A stretch of 64,000 nucleotides of DNA from an uncultured Bacteroides sp. (GCF_963677685.1 NZ_OY782186.1:1302001-1366000), one strand, 5' to 3'. Shown: positions 17,714-27,821, numbered from the stretch's first letter. Translations and numbers: made by a program. Notes: generated from the sequence alone by a model not told the origin.

Positions 17714-20700
17714 TTATTTTCCTTTATTTTGAATCCATTTGCGGGCATTGACAAATGCTTCTATCCAAGGGGTGATTTGGTCATTTTCCAAACGTTCGCT
17801 AGGGTAATAAGCATTCTGCCAAGGGAATATAGCACGCTCTAAGTGTGGCATCATTGCTAGATGGCGACCATCTTGGCTTGCTAAGGCGGCTATAGCGTAA
17901 TCTGATCCGTTAGGGTTAGCAGGATATTCCTCATAGCTGTATTTAGCTACCACGTTATATTTATCTTCTTCGTAAGGAAGCGAGAATTTTCCTTCTCCAT
18001 GAGCAACCCATAATCCTAGTTTACTTCCACTGAGTGAGCCAAACATAACACTACGATTTGTAGGAATGGTTACTCCTATGAATGATGATTCAAATTTATG
18101 AGATTCATTATGTAGCATTGAACCTTTTTTCTCATGATCAGGGTTAATAAGCCCAAGTTCCATCATAAGTTGGCAACCATTGCAGATACCAAGTGATAGC
18201 GTATCTTCGCGAGCATAGAAATTATCTAATGCTGTTTTGGCTTTTTCGTTGAAAAGGAATCCTCCTGCCCAACCTTTGGCAGAACCTAGAACATCGGAGT
18301 TAGAGAAGCCACCGCAATAAACAATCATGTTTATATCTTCAAGTGTTTCACGTCCACTGATTAAGTCGGTCATGGTAACATCCTTCACATCAAAACCTGC
18401 CAGATAAAGTGAATATGCCATTTCACGCTCACCGTTGGTGCCTTTCTCACGAATGATGGCCGCACGTACTCCACTAGGTGTACGACGTTCGGGAGTGATG
18501 CTGTATTGTGATAATTTTCCTTTAAATGAAGGTAAGAAAGCCAGTTCCAAAGGCTGCATCTTGTAATTTTCAAAACGCTTTTGAGCACAGCCATTCATGG
18601 ATTGTTTACGATCAAGTAAATAAGAAGATGAATACCACACATCACGCATATAATCGATGCCAAATTGATAAGTGGTTTCTTTTTTTGTGACTAATATATG
18701 GCGTTCTTCGGTTGGCTTGCCTAATTTCACAAAACCTACACCAGCTTCTTCTAAGCTCTTTTTTACTTCCTCGCAATGTTTGTCTTTCACCTGGATAACG
18801 ATTCCCGGGTTTTCAGCAAACAATATTTTGATGATATCTTCCTCTTTTATTTTATCAAGGTTGATTTCCAACCCTCCTTCCATATTGGCAAAACACATTT
18901 CCAAAAGAGTTGTAATTAGTCCTCCTGCAGAAATATCGTGTCCGGCGATAATCAGTTTTTTGTTTATCAATTCTTGTATCGCAAGGAAAGCATCACGGAA
19001 ATATTCAGCGTCTTGAACACAAGGAACTTCATCTCCGATTTTTCCCAGTGATTGAGCAAAAGCTGAACCACCTAATTTTAATGAGTCAAAGCTGAAATCA
19101 ATATGGTAGAGAGTCGTTTTTTCATTGTTTACGACTACCTGGGAAACTACTTTCTTGACATCAGAAACTTCACCCCCTGCAGAAACGATGACTGTTCCTG
19201 GAGAAACAACTTTGCTTCCGTCAGGATATTTTTGAGTCATGGAAAGAGAATCTTTACCAGTAGGCACATTGATTTGTAATGTGCAGCAGAAGTCGCTTAA
19301 AGCTTTAACGGCTGTATAGAGGCGTGCATCCTCTCCCTCTTGAGAGCGGCAAGGCCACATCCAATTGGCAGAAAGAGAAAGACTGTCTAAACCTTCGGTT
19401 AAAGGAGCCCATATAATATTCGTCAGAGCTTCTGCTACTGAGAGAATAGAACCTGCTGCCGGATTAGCTAAGGCTGCTTGAGGAGCATGTCCGATGGAAG
19501 TTGCAATACCTTTCTCTCCTTTATAGTCTAATGCCACTACACCACAATCACTTAGTGGTAATTGAAGTTCTCCTAAGCATTGTTGACGGGCTACTTTACC
19601 AGTTACGGAACGGTCTACTTTATTGGTTAACCAATCTTTGCAGGCTACCGCTTCTAGTTGAAGCACCTGAGTTAGATATTCATGTAATTGTGATATGTCA
19701 TAAGTAGGGGCATCGTAATGGCGCTCTACTGTTTTGTCAATCATATAAGTCTTAGGCGATGAGCCAAACATCTGCTCTACAGCAAGATCAAAAGGACGCA
19801 CACCATCTGCTTGCTTGAAAGAGAAATGTTGATCTCCGGTTGTTTCACCCACTACATACATTGGGGCGCGTTCACGCTCTGCAATCTTGCGAACATGTTC
19901 TATAGCTTCCTCTTTTATCAACAATCCCATACGCTCTTGAGATTCATTAGCTATGATCTCTTTAGCCGAAAGTGTTTTGTCTCCGATAGGAAGTTTATCC
20001 ATTTCTATTATACCGCCGGATTCTTCAACAAGCTCCGATAAACAGTTAACATGTCCGGCAGAACCATGATCATGAATAGAGACTACCGGGTTTTCATCTT
20101 CTTCACAAAGTGCCCGTACTACGTTATTAGCCCGTTTTTGCATTTCTGCATTTGCTCTTTGTACCGCATTTAGTTCGATGCCACTGTTATAACGTCCTGT
20201 ATCTACTGACGAGACTGAACCGCCACCTAATCCGATGCGATAATTATCTCCTCCAACTACTACTACTTTGTTGCCAGCTTCAGGTTTACCCTTAAGGCAG
20301 TCACGTTTTGTACCATAGCCTACACCACCAGCTAGCATAATCACTTTGTCGTAACCGTAAACTTCGTCGTTCTCTTTGTGCTCAAAAGTCAATACCGAAC
20401 CACAAATTAATGGTTGACCAAATTTGTTTCCAAAGTCAGATGCTCCATTAGAAGCCTTAATTAAAATTTGTTCCGGAGTTTGGTATAACCATTTGCGCAC
20501 GGGCAAAACTTCTTCCCATTCTCTTCCTTCTTCTGTACGTGGATAGGAGGTCATATATACAGCAGTACCTGCTATAGGCCATGAACCTTTACCACCTCCC
20601 ATACGATCACGTATTTCACCACCTGTGCCGGTTGATGCGCCATTGAAAGGCTCGACAGTAGTAGGGAAATTATGTGTTTCCGCTTTAAGTGAAATGACCG

Positions 20701-21418
20701 TTTTGATATCCTTAATAATAAAATAATCCGGTTTAGAGTGATCCGCAGGGGCGAATTGTTCTACAACCGGACCTTCAGCAAACGCTACATTATCCTTATA
20801 GGCAGAGATTATCTTATTCGGATTCTCCTGAGTTGTTTTTTTTATCATCTGGAAGAGAGAGGATTCCATCTCTACTCCGTCAATAACAAATGTTCCACCA
20901 AATATTTTATGGCGACAATGTTCTGAGTTGATTTGAGCAAAACCGAATACTTCAGAGTCTGTCAGTTTGCGACCTAAATCTTGCTCTACTTTTTTTAGAT
21001 AATCCATTTCCTCTTTTGAGAGGGCAAGACCTTCTTTCTCATTGTAGGCTTCCAGATCATCTATGTATAGAATTTGTTCCGGTTGGCGGTTGGTGACGAA
21101 GATTTCCTGATTCAGCCCATGATACATACGTTGTAGCATTGGATCATGATTAGCATTCTCATCTTTAACAGGGAAATATTCTTCAATGCGGGTGATGCCT
21201 TCTAATCCCATGTTCTGGGTGATCTCAACAGCATTTGTGCTCCAGGGAGTAATCATTTCCCGTCGTGGTCCGACGAAATATCCAAGCAGGTTGTCTTCAC
21301 TTTCTTTGTTGGCTTCTCCAAAAAGCCAACAGAGTTTCTTACTATCATTCGCGGTGAGCTCGTGGCCGCATTCTACGGCAATCACGCTTTTGGAAGGAGT
21401 TCTGAAAAAAAAGATCAT
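17714..21418 (-). CDS. purL: Phosphoribosylformylglycinamidine synthase, single-chain form
   Basis: A 1234-residue large-type PurL, the fourth step of purine synthesis: it converts FGAR, glutamine and ATP to FGAM. The N-terminal domain, the two AIR-synthase-like halves (HNFPTTVEPFNGASTGTGGE, GGGKGSWPIAG, IHDHGSAGHVNCL; then VPTGKDSLSMTQKY and AGHDISAGGLITTLLEM) and the C-terminal class I glutaminase domain are all present. The glutaminase nucleophile is the Cys in LGICNGCQLMMELG, with the catalytic His in WVAHGEGKF. Length fits the fused Gram-negative form. It is transcribed alone from a TATCTTTG box at 21468-21461; the leader contains two copies of TGAATTACG. Confidence 0.97.
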   Translation of the reverse strand: MIFFFRTPSKSVIAVECGHELTANDSKKLCWLFGEANKESEDNLLGYFVGPRREMITPWSTNAVEITQNMGLEGITRIEEYFPVKDENANHDPMLQRMYHGLNQEIFVTNRQPEQILYIDDLEAYNEKEGLALSKEEMDYLKKVEQDLGRKLTDSEVFGFAQINSEHCRHKIFGGTFVIDGVEMESSLFQMIKKTTQENPNKIISAYKDNVAFAEGPVVEQFAPADHSKPDYFIIKDIKTVISLKAETHNFPTTVEPFNGASTGTGGEIRDRMGGGKGSWPIAGTAVYMTSYPRTEEGREWEEVLPVRKWLYQTPEQILIKASNGASDFGNKFGQPLICGSVLTFEHKENDEVYGYDKVIMLAGGVGYGTKRDCLKGKPEAGNKVVVVGGDNYRIGLGGGSVSSVDTGRYNSGIELNAVQRANAEMQKRANNVVRALCEEDENPVVSIHDHGSAGHVNCLSELVEESGGIIEMDKLPIGDKTLSAKEIIANESQERMGLLIKEEAIEHVRKIAERERAPMYVVGETTGDQHFSFKQADGVRPFDLAVEQMFGSSPKTYMIDKTVERHYDAPTYDISQLHEYLTQVLQLEAVACKDWLTNKVDRSVTGKVARQQCLGELQLPLSDCGVVALDYKGEKGIATSIGHAPQAALANPAAGSILSVAEALTNIIWAPLTEGLDSLSLSANWMWPCRSQEGEDARLYTAVKALSDFCCTLQINVPTGKDSLSMTQKYPDGSKVVSPGTVIVSAGGEVSDVKKVVSQVVVNNEKTTLYHIDFSFDSLKLGGSAFAQSLGKIGDEVPCVQDAEYFRDAFLAIQELINKKLIIAGHDISAGGLITTLLEMCFANMEGGLEINLDKIKEEDIIKILFAENPGIVIQVKDKHCEEVKKSLEEAGVGFVKLGKPTEERHILVTKKETTYQFGIDYMRDVWYSSSYLLDRKQSMNGCAQKRFENYKMQPLELAFLPSFKGKLSQYSITPERRTPSGVRAAIIREKGTNGEREMAYSLYLAGFDVKDVTMTDLISGRETLEDINMIVYCGGFSNSDVLGSAKGWAGGFLFNEKAKTALDNFYAREDTLSLGICNGCQLMMELGLINPDHEKKGSMLHNESHKFESSFIGVTIPTNRSVMFGSLSGSKLGLWVAHGEGKFSLPYEEDKYNVVAKYSYEEYPANPNGSDYAIAALASQDGRHLAMMPHLERAIFPWQNAYYPSERLENDQITPWIEAFVNARKWIQNKGK

Positions 21419-21460
21419 AATGAATTACGAGTTATGAATTACGTATTGTAAATGATGATG

Positions 21461-21468
21461 CAAAGATA
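21461..21468 (-). promoter_or_regulatory. Promoter -7 box of purL
   Basis: CAAAGATA reads TATCTTTG on the minus strand. Transcription would start near 21454, 36 bases before the ATG. No exact -33 box was found at the right distance. No PurR-like palindrome was recognised, and no purine riboswitch is seen. Confidence 0.45.
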
Positions 21469-21695
21469 ATTAAAAACACTGTTGATGGGAAGGAAAAGAA
21501 AAAAATAAATTGAATTGAAGCTTTTCTCTGAATTCTGAGCTTCTATTTAATTGGTATTATTTTGCAATGCAGTAGTTCTAAAATAGACATTTATCTATTA
21601 TTGCTTCCTAATCTTAGCTGAATTGTTTTTCATACTGCTTATATGGGAAGCTCTATAAAAAGTATTTCTTTGAATATACTAATTGGATTTGCCTT

Positions 21696-23210
21696 TTAAA
21701 ATCCAAAACTATCGATTTCTACTTTTTCCTTTTTTTCTTCCTTGAAAGGTTTAGCTTCTATTTGCACAGGATTACCCTCTATATGAACTGCTTTATAGGG
21801 AGTAGCGGGACAAACATATTCACAACCGCCACATCCTACACAAATATCTTTGTTTACATGAGGAATCGTTAATCCGTCTTGGTAATCGACCATAGCAATA
21901 GCCTGAGTTGGGCAATGTTCCGAGCAGGCTCCGCAACTGGTGTGATCTGTATATACGATGCAATTTTCTTTTATAAAGACCACGTATCCCATTTGAGTGA
22001 GATGTTTTTGTTTTATGCTTAGCGGCTTTATTGCTTCTGCGGGGCATACTTCTCCACAGATAGTACAATCGAAATTGCAAAAGCCTTTTTCAAAATCGAC
22101 CGTAGGTTGCATGATCCCTTCTAAACCATATTCCATAAATGCGGGTTTGAGTACATGAGACGGACATTTACTGACGCATAAGTGACAAGAGGTACAATGT
22201 TCTTGGAAATGCTCAAGACTGATAGATCCGGGAGGGGTTAATGGATTCTGTTTTTTATAAGCTTTCTTATTATTGAGAAGTTTTGATTGCGCATGTATTA
22301 AACTTTTTGGAGCGGCAACACTCAATGCCAGGCTTGCCATGAGGAAACGCCTTTTAGATGCTTCTTCTTTTTCTTGTTTATGGATAACGCTCCTTTGCGG
22401 AGAGTAGTGTATGGCTCCTTGTCGGCAGGTATCCAAACAGTTGAAGCAGTCTACACAACGGCTGTAATCTATCGTATGGTCTGACGGATCGATGCATGAA
22501 GCTTTGCATTTGGTAGCGCATAATCCACAGTGATTACATTTTTGAGCGTCTATGCGTATCTTGAAAATGGAGAACCGACTGATAGCTCCCAATAGAGTAC
22601 CTACGGGGCAGACCGTGTTGCACCATGTACGTCCGTTTTTCCACGCTAAAAATCCAACAACTAAAAAGGTGCCTATACCTATTACTAAAGATGTTAAGCT
22701 ACGTATGCTTACGTCTACTTGATAGAAAGTGTAATTCTCATACCTTGAAAATAAGTTGGCCATTAGGTTATTGAGCGACATATATATAGGTTTGAATACA
22801 TTTGTGATCATACGTCCATAGGCACTATAAGGATCAAGAAAACCTATAATAAATGAAATGCCGCAGAGAAAAGCCAGGATACAAATAGATAATATTCCCC
22901 ATCTCAATAAAGTCTTAGCTTTGCTATAACTATATTTTTTTTTCTTTTTGCTGAATGATGGTATCCGAGACATTACATCTTGAAAAACACCCAACGGACA
23001 AATAACAGAGCAATAAATTCTTCCCGCAATCAGGGTCAGTACAATTAAAGTTGCTAGGACTATTGCGCTGAGCGATAATAGTGCCGGTACAAATTGTATT
23101 TTTGCCAACAGATGAAACTTTGTAGGCAAGACATTTGCAAAGTCCAGAAAATAGAAAGTGATTAAGGCTCCCAATAAAATTGCCAGTATAATTCGTGCTT
23201 TTCTTATCAT
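21696..23210 (-). CDS. NapH/NapG-like fused membrane iron-sulfur protein with six [4Fe-4S] motifs
   Basis: A 504-residue protein in two parts. Residues 1 to about 210 are a NapH/NosR-like membrane domain with hydrophobic segments and the paired CxxxCP motifs CSVICPLG and CNTVCPVG, which in this family face the quinone/redox path. Two ferredoxin clusters follow (CNHCGLCATKC, CVDCFNCLDTC). Then a second signal-anchor-like segment, KRRFLMASLALSVAAP, precedes a NapG/MauM-like part with four more clusters (CTSCHLCVSKCP, CDCTICGEVCP-type, CGACSEHCP, CVGCGGCEYVCP). This looks like a gene fusion of an electron-transfer pair normally encoded separately. It likely moves electrons from quinol to a periplasmic or membrane acceptor. 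It is the last gene of a four-gene operon. Confidence 0.8.
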   Translation of the reverse strand: MIRKARIILAILLGALITFYFLDFANVLPTKFHLLAKIQFVPALLSLSAIVLATLIVLTLIAGRIYCSVICPLGVFQDVMSRIPSFSKKKKKYSYSKAKTLLRWGILSICILAFLCGISFIIGFLDPYSAYGRMITNVFKPIYMSLNNLMANLFSRYENYTFYQVDVSIRSLTSLVIGIGTFLVVGFLAWKNGRTWCNTVCPVGTLLGAISRFSIFKIRIDAQKCNHCGLCATKCKASCIDPSDHTIDYSRCVDCFNCLDTCRQGAIHYSPQRSVIHKQEKEEASKRRFLMASLALSVAAPKSLIHAQSKLLNNKKAYKKQNPLTPPGSISLEHFQEHCTSCHLCVSKCPSHVLKPAFMEYGLEGIMQPTVDFEKGFCNFDCTICGEVCPAEAIKPLSIKQKHLTQMGYVVFIKENCIVYTDHTSCGACSEHCPTQAIAMVDYQDGLTIPHVNKDICVGCGGCEYVCPATPYKAVHIEGNPVQIEAKPFKEEKKEKVEIDSFGF

Positions 23211-23217
23211 GATTATG

Positions 23218-24153
23218 CTACATCTTTATTCGCTTAATATTTAATTTCTCTAAATTCATGGTTCCTATTTTTAGTGCTTCTCCATTGGCGAGATGCCCTA
23301 CTGTCTCAAGCGGCATCTCTTCTATTTGATTAAAGAATTTTGCGGCAGCGGTGTCTACTGCTACTATATCTTGAGAGAGAAAAAGTCCTTTAGCCAATAC
23401 CACATCAGCTGATGAACGTCCACGTGGTCCGTTGGCCTTCATTACCCTATATGCATCAACAACATTAAGCACAGCTTTTTTTTGAAGGGTGCACATATCG
23501 GCTATACATTGTTGTAGATTGTTTTGGTGAAAATAGCCTCTGTCCCAAACAATACCCATGTGGTTTTTCATTGAGATAGTTAGTTTAGCTCCTCCGTGGT
23601 TTTTGAGTATGGGCACATTAATCCACACATCACTATTTAATATCGCTTCGTGTATCTTTGCTTTTTTCATGATCTTCCCTTCGGGTAGGGAGATGGTACG
23701 ATAATACGACTCGAGATGAGCCGGCATTACTTTTGCACCAGCAGCTTTTGCTGCTGCTTCAATGCCACTGTTTTTATAGCATTTCTGCCAATCATCGCAT
23801 GTGTGGTCAAATACTGTAACTTCTTTTGCTCCGGCAGCAAAGCATTGCTTGATAATTTCTCTCACTAGTTTCGGGTTGGTGTTTCCCGCCAATTCAGGAA
23901 CTTTATCCCAGCCTATATTAGGTTTTACTACAACTTTCTGCCCCGGCTTGACGAATTGTTTCATACCTCCTAACTCAGCAATGGCCCGTCGGAACATGAT
24001 TTCCGGTTCCCCCCCCATTACAGCTACGAGATCTGCTTTTTCTCCTCCAATCTTATTGATTCTTTGGGTGAGTATCTCCATTGCCTCAGAGTGCTGTATG
24101 CTCATGGCGGCCCCTGTAATAGCCACTGTTTTTAGAAAATTTCTTCTATCCAT
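23218..24153 (-). CDS. DUF362 family protein with twin-arginine-type signal
   Basis: The 311-residue protein begins MDRRNFLKTVAITGAAMS, a twin-arginine signal (RRNFLK), so it should be exported folded. The body matches DUF362: VKPNIGWDKVPELAGNTNPK, DHTCDDWQKCY, INVPILKNHGGAKLTISMKNHMG and an IVAVDTAAAKFF motif. Family members often neighbour or contain ferredoxin domains, as here, but this copy lacks its own cluster motifs. Its function is not established; an association with the adjacent six-cluster protein as a periplasmic redox partner is an inference from position (seven bases apart) and shared export. Confidence 0.82.
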   Translation of the reverse strand: MDRRNFLKTVAITGAAMSIQHSEAMEILTQRINKIGGEKADLVAVMGGEPEIMFRRAIAELGGMKQFVKPGQKVVVKPNIGWDKVPELAGNTNPKLVREIIKQCFAAGAKEVTVFDHTCDDWQKCYKNSGIEAAAKAAGAKVMPAHLESYYRTISLPEGKIMKKAKIHEAILNSDVWINVPILKNHGGAKLTISMKNHMGIVWDRGYFHQNNLQQCIADMCTLQKKAVLNVVDAYRVMKANGPRGRSSADVVLAKGLFLSQDIVAVDTAAAKFFNQIEEMPLETVGHLANGEALKIGTMNLEKLNIKRIKM

Positions 24154-24176
24154 AATTTATTTAGATATAAGGTCTT

Positions 24177-24575
24177 TTATAATATCCATGGAAACTTAAA
24201 GCATGCTTCATTATATAATGCATAGTCGGCATTTCCGTTTACGGCAAATGTTTTTATTTCTTTTGCTCCTTTTAATAATTCGCAGGCGAACATGATTGTG
24301 CTTCCGGTTTTTATCCGGTCGTCTACAAGTAATAGGCGCTTATTTTGATAAGCAAAATTGATGGGAGCCAATAATTGCGGACGTTCATATTTAGGACGTT
24401 GTTGTTCGTCTCTAAGGTTGATCTTTAGTAAATGAATTTCTTTTTGCAATCGTTGGTTAATAATGGCCGCAGGAATAATGCCCCCATTAGCGATAGCTAC
24501 AATCGCATCAAAATCTTCATCTATAGGTAGATCATTGAAACGCTTCATTACCTCTTCAAATGTCTTTCTTTCCAT
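24177..24575 (-). CDS. Phosphoribosyltransferase-fold protein
   Basis: A 132-residue type I phosphoribosyltransferase domain. The PRPP loop is LLLVDDRIKTGSTIMFA (VDD followed by the TGST pyrophosphate/phosphate loop), and a second conserved block is AIVAIANGGIIPAAII near residue 30. Short members of this kind resemble xanthine-guanine-type or hypoxanthine PRTs but specificity is not visible. It lies 24 bases upstream of the DUF362 gene and 6 bases after the ECF S component gene. Salvage of an imported nucleobase or regulation by it is a reasonable guess given those partners; a direct role in the iron-sulfur system is not obvious. Confidence 0.78.
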   Translation of the reverse strand: MERKTFEEVMKRFNDLPIDEDFDAIVAIANGGIIPAAIINQRLQKEIHLLKINLRDEQQRPKYERPQLLAPINFAYQNKRLLLVDDRIKTGSTIMFACELLKGAKEIKTFAVNGNADYALYNEACFKFPWIL

Positions 24576-24580
24576 TCGTT

Positions 24581-25090
24581 TTAAATTTTTGCGATAGCTT
24601 TTAATAACGTATATCCCCCAAAGATTTGAATCAGCATGCCTGGAACTCCGATTCGAAAGTCTTGTATGGCATCATAAAAATTGCCAAGAATGCCCCATTC
24701 GATAGCAGTTCCTATTAGTTGATATCCAATGACAGCAAAAAAGATTGCTCCTAATGATATTTTTTTGCTATAATGAGCAGCAAGAGCAGAGGTCACAGCT
24801 AATAATCCTGATTTTATTAATATAAGAGGTAATATGCTTGTGGGAGGCATGCCGAATAATAGATTGTTGGCAATAGGAGAGAGGAGTGCGGTAAGAAGTC
24901 CTACGCGTAAACCATACTTATATCCTGCAATCAGAGTGAAAAAATAAATAGGCAAAAGTGTTGGTCCACCATAGGGTGTAAGATGGCAAATTTGTGGAAA
25001 TAGAATGTTGCCTACGATTAAAAATAGAGCAAAAATATATGTCTTTAAACTCTTGAATGTCAGTGAATAAAGTTTAGCTGTTGTTTCCAT
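24581..25090 (-). CDS. Energy-coupling-factor type S component-like membrane protein
   Basis: A 169-residue hydrophobic protein with five to six membrane helices (ALFLIVGNILFPQICHL, PIYFFTLIAGYKYG, GLLTALLSPIANNLLFGMPP, LILIKSGLLAVTSALAA, AIFFAVIGYQLIGTA, GMLIQIFGGYTLL). The layout, with the Pro-Ile-Ala-Asn pattern in helix 3, fits the substrate-binding S component family of ECF vitamin/metal/base transporters. The substrate is not readable, and no EcfA or EcfT genes are nearby, so it would rely on a shared module elsewhere or act alone. It is the first gene of the operon and has an excellent promoter. Confidence in the superfamily is moderate. Confidence 0.65.
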   Translation of the reverse strand: METTAKLYSLTFKSLKTYIFALFLIVGNILFPQICHLTPYGGPTLLPIYFFTLIAGYKYGLRVGLLTALLSPIANNLLFGMPPTSILPLILIKSGLLAVTSALAAHYSKKISLGAIFFAVIGYQLIGTAIEWGILGNFYDAIQDFRIGVPGMLIQIFGGYTLLKAIAKI

Positions 25091-25125
25091 TTTATTAAGG
25101 TTCTGTTATTTTTAAGGATATTCCA

Positions 25126-25157
25126 CAAATATATTTTGTTCTGATAATAAAAGCAAA
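25126..25157 (-). promoter_or_regulatory. Bacteroides-type promoter of the S-component/PRT/DUF362/Fe-S operon
   Basis: Minus-strand TTTG (25157-25154), 20 bases, TATATTTG (25133-25126): both boxes match exactly. Transcription would start near 25119, about 29 bases before the first ATG. Confidence 0.68.
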
Positions 25158-25205
25158 CTTATTTGTTCTTATTTTGTTCTTATGAGTATTAGGTTGAAAC
25201 AAAGA

Positions 25206-25232
25206 AGCCTTCGAACACGCTAGTCCGAAGGC
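25206..25232 (-). terminator. Hairpin terminating the fimbrial operon
   Basis: GCCTTCG and CGAAGGC pair around a 12-base loop. On the minus strand the hairpin is followed by TTCTTTGTTT. It lies about 185 bases after the last fimbrial gene and before the next operon's promoter. The T run is interrupted, so efficiency is uncertain. The rest of 25158-25415 shows nothing I can identify. Confidence 0.55.
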
Positions 25233-25415
25233 CTACAAACAAAACAAACAAATAAAAAAACCGTGATTCACATCATGAGTATCTCTATATTTTTGAATAA
25301 TCTACAAGAGATCTTCTTTACTTTCATAAGAATATCTTGTTGACATAATACAAGTATATATTAAAGACGCAAACGTGCTGCTTAAAAGCCATGGATACAT
25401 ATCCTATTAGCATTT

Positions 25416-27821
25416 TTATTCTCGAGCACAACGTATGGAAGTACCCAATGCCAGAGCGCTTACACCGGGTGGATCTATCCATGCTTCAACAAATCTCAAA
25501 GCAACACTATAGATATAGTCACTAGCACCATAAGATGAACTATTGTAACGCCCCTGGGAACTTACTGCTATTAACCTGCCAGTATCACGATTTCGAATAC
25601 CTAAAGCAGGCCAGAAAGAGCTCTCAGATTTTTCATCACTCGTATAAAAAATCCATCCGCGATCAAATAAACTTACAACTAAAGAATCAGAAGCTGCGTC
25701 ATTATAAGTCTGAGTTCCTGTTGTAGTAAAGCCTGTAAAGCTATCTGACGGAGGCACTCGCCAACCGATAGGACAAGGATCGTAAATGGATTTACTACCC
25801 AATTCCGTATTCGGTTTCTTACCTGTCGGATTCGGATTTCCCCAAAGATTATCACGTTGGTTATCACGATCTGTTACATTAAGCCAGTCAAAAACATTTA
25901 AACTAGCACCAATAAAATGAGTGGGATGTTGTCTGGCATACTCAATAGAAGCATTTGCACCACTATAACCACCTACTGTCGCATCAGTATTAAGAATAGC
26001 TGCTGCATAATCCGTTGATTCACTCTTACAACCATCTCTCCATTCATAGCCAACCGCATTACTACTGCTCATACGTATTGAGTTTAAAGTAGTATCTGAA
26101 AGCAGTATATTAGTCCATCCCAGTTCTCCTAAAAAGGGATCTTTACGTCCCCATTGATAAAACAACCCTAAGTCCCCCGCATTTGTAGCCAAAGCACTCC
26201 AATTCGAAGTTTCTTTAGCGCCCAAATTATATTTCATCATCTTAAATGAACGTGCCGGTATAGAATTATAACCCGCATAGGTTGCCGTATCGATGGTACG
26301 TGTTGTGTAGGTATCATAGGTATTTGCATCATACACATTCGGGGCATAATCTGTTTTCCAAATATGCCAACTCCAAAGAAGTGTACCGTTAGCATCTTTT
26401 ACACCTATCAAGGCATTCCCATTGATATTATTGTTAGCTGTTTTAAAGAGTAGATAAGTGTTGTTTATTAATCTCAAACTTCCATCTTCAATGACATCCC
26501 CTTTATTACCCGTTTCCCAAATAACAAAGGCAGAAGTTGGAGCCAACGTTGTGGGTACAATAGCCGGAGCTTCTTGCGTATAAGCCGTTCCATTATATAA
26601 TACTCCTGATATAGTAGCAGCCGGCGTTGTTTTACCATTTCCCATTACAGTTGCATTAAATTGATAAATTTGGGCGGGATCATTAACTATATAACAATTC
26701 GCCGTAGCCGCTTGTCCGTAATCGTCCAAACAAAGATTTTCAGGAAGCGAAATGCGGGCATCCGATTCATTCAAGCCTTTAATAGTCATGGATATTGCAT
26801 AAGAAGTATTACGATTCAGATTGAAATCTGTCATAAGATTATTGCCCGGATAAAAGCGATAAGTTGCATATTCCACTCTTTCATTGCTAAAAGTGTAAAT
26901 ACCTTCCACTTCAATATAAGTACTATAAGCAGGTGCACTAGCCTTAGTCTTATCTTCTTCAGTGCCAATGGAACCAACAGTGCCTTTTAAATTCTCTGGC
27001 ACATACCATGTTACGACACTACCGGAATTATAAGACGACTCGGCAGCATAATCAACATATTTATCTCCATCAACAGATGTATTTCCGGGATAAACACCTG
27101 TGGGAGTTCCCAATTGAGCAACAGCCGCTGTTGAATAGAGCCGAACAGACTGTATAGCAAAAGCATCACTCGTATTTTGAAGATTTACTGTGCAGCTAAA
27201 AGTGACCTTAGCCACCAAACGAGTTAAAGAAACCGAGTACAAACCAGGCATAGCAGTTCCTGTATAAGAACCTATCATAGGCAAATCAGATCCAGTTGTC
27301 ACGGAAGATTCTGTACCCATCTCATAAAAAGAACTTTGAAATTCCTGCAAAGTAGTAGTATTAGTAGTGTATTTACTTCGTATATCCCCAACATTGGCTA
27401 CCACGTAGATCGTCTGCATACTCGAGCTTTCGGTCAGGGCGGTTATGAGTTCCATACTAGCCAATGCATCGTAATATTCACCTTTAATCAATTTGGAAGT
27501 AGACTCAGTTCCATTAAATTGAAAAACACAAACTTCATGTACAACAGATTCATCCACACCTGTAGATCCTTTTGTATCAGGAGTTTTATCAAAGAACTGC
27601 TCTCCCATACTAACAGCTAATGCAGTGCCTTGCTCATCCGAAACATTTGCTCTCGAAAATGCTGAAGATTTCATCACTACCGGTTTCAGGGTAAAATGCA
27701 TCTCCACACTTTTCCCCTTTCCGATAATCTTTTGCCAATCATCTCCACTGCATGATAAGAGTAACACAAGCGTTAAACTTATTGCAAGGGCTTTATTTAA
27801 TCTATTTTTATTTAATATCAT
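25416..27821 (-). CDS. Large fimbrillin-family lipoprotein with C-terminal FISUMP-like domain
   Basis: The 801-residue protein is read from ATG at 27821; the frame opens earlier at a TTG, which I reject. The signal peptide ends in the lipobox LLLLSC (NKALAISLTLVLLLSC). Repeated fimbrillin-like features follow (LPMIGSYTGTAMPGLYSVSL, LTRLVAKVTFSCTV, YRFYPGNNLMTDFNLNRNT). The C-terminal 300 residues carry FISUMP-like motifs: LLFYQWGRKDPF-type, KSIYDPCPIGWRVPPSD, and a terminal TSIRCARE. Proteins of this plan are encoded at the end of Mfa-type operons and are thought to be fimbrial tip or accessory subunits exposed on the surface. It is the last gene of the phase-variable operon; it is a paralogue of the protein just upstream. 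Confidence 0.78.
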   Translation of the reverse strand: MILNKNRLNKALAISLTLVLLLSCSGDDWQKIIGKGKSVEMHFTLKPVVMKSSAFSRANVSDEQGTALAVSMGEQFFDKTPDTKGSTGVDESVVHEVCVFQFNGTESTSKLIKGEYYDALASMELITALTESSSMQTIYVVANVGDIRSKYTTNTTTLQEFQSSFYEMGTESSVTTGSDLPMIGSYTGTAMPGLYSVSLTRLVAKVTFSCTVNLQNTSDAFAIQSVRLYSTAAVAQLGTPTGVYPGNTSVDGDKYVDYAAESSYNSGSVVTWYVPENLKGTVGSIGTEEDKTKASAPAYSTYIEVEGIYTFSNERVEYATYRFYPGNNLMTDFNLNRNTSYAISMTIKGLNESDARISLPENLCLDDYGQAATANCYIVNDPAQIYQFNATVMGNGKTTPAATISGVLYNGTAYTQEAPAIVPTTLAPTSAFVIWETGNKGDVIEDGSLRLINNTYLLFKTANNNINGNALIGVKDANGTLLWSWHIWKTDYAPNVYDANTYDTYTTRTIDTATYAGYNSIPARSFKMMKYNLGAKETSNWSALATNAGDLGLFYQWGRKDPFLGELGWTNILLSDTTLNSIRMSSSNAVGYEWRDGCKSESTDYAAAILNTDATVGGYSGANASIEYARQHPTHFIGASLNVFDWLNVTDRDNQRDNLWGNPNPTGKKPNTELGSKSIYDPCPIGWRVPPSDSFTGFTTTGTQTYNDAASDSLVVSLFDRGWIFYTSDEKSESSFWPALGIRNRDTGRLIAVSSQGRYNSSSYGASDYIYSVALRFVEAWIDPPGVSALALGTSIRCARE

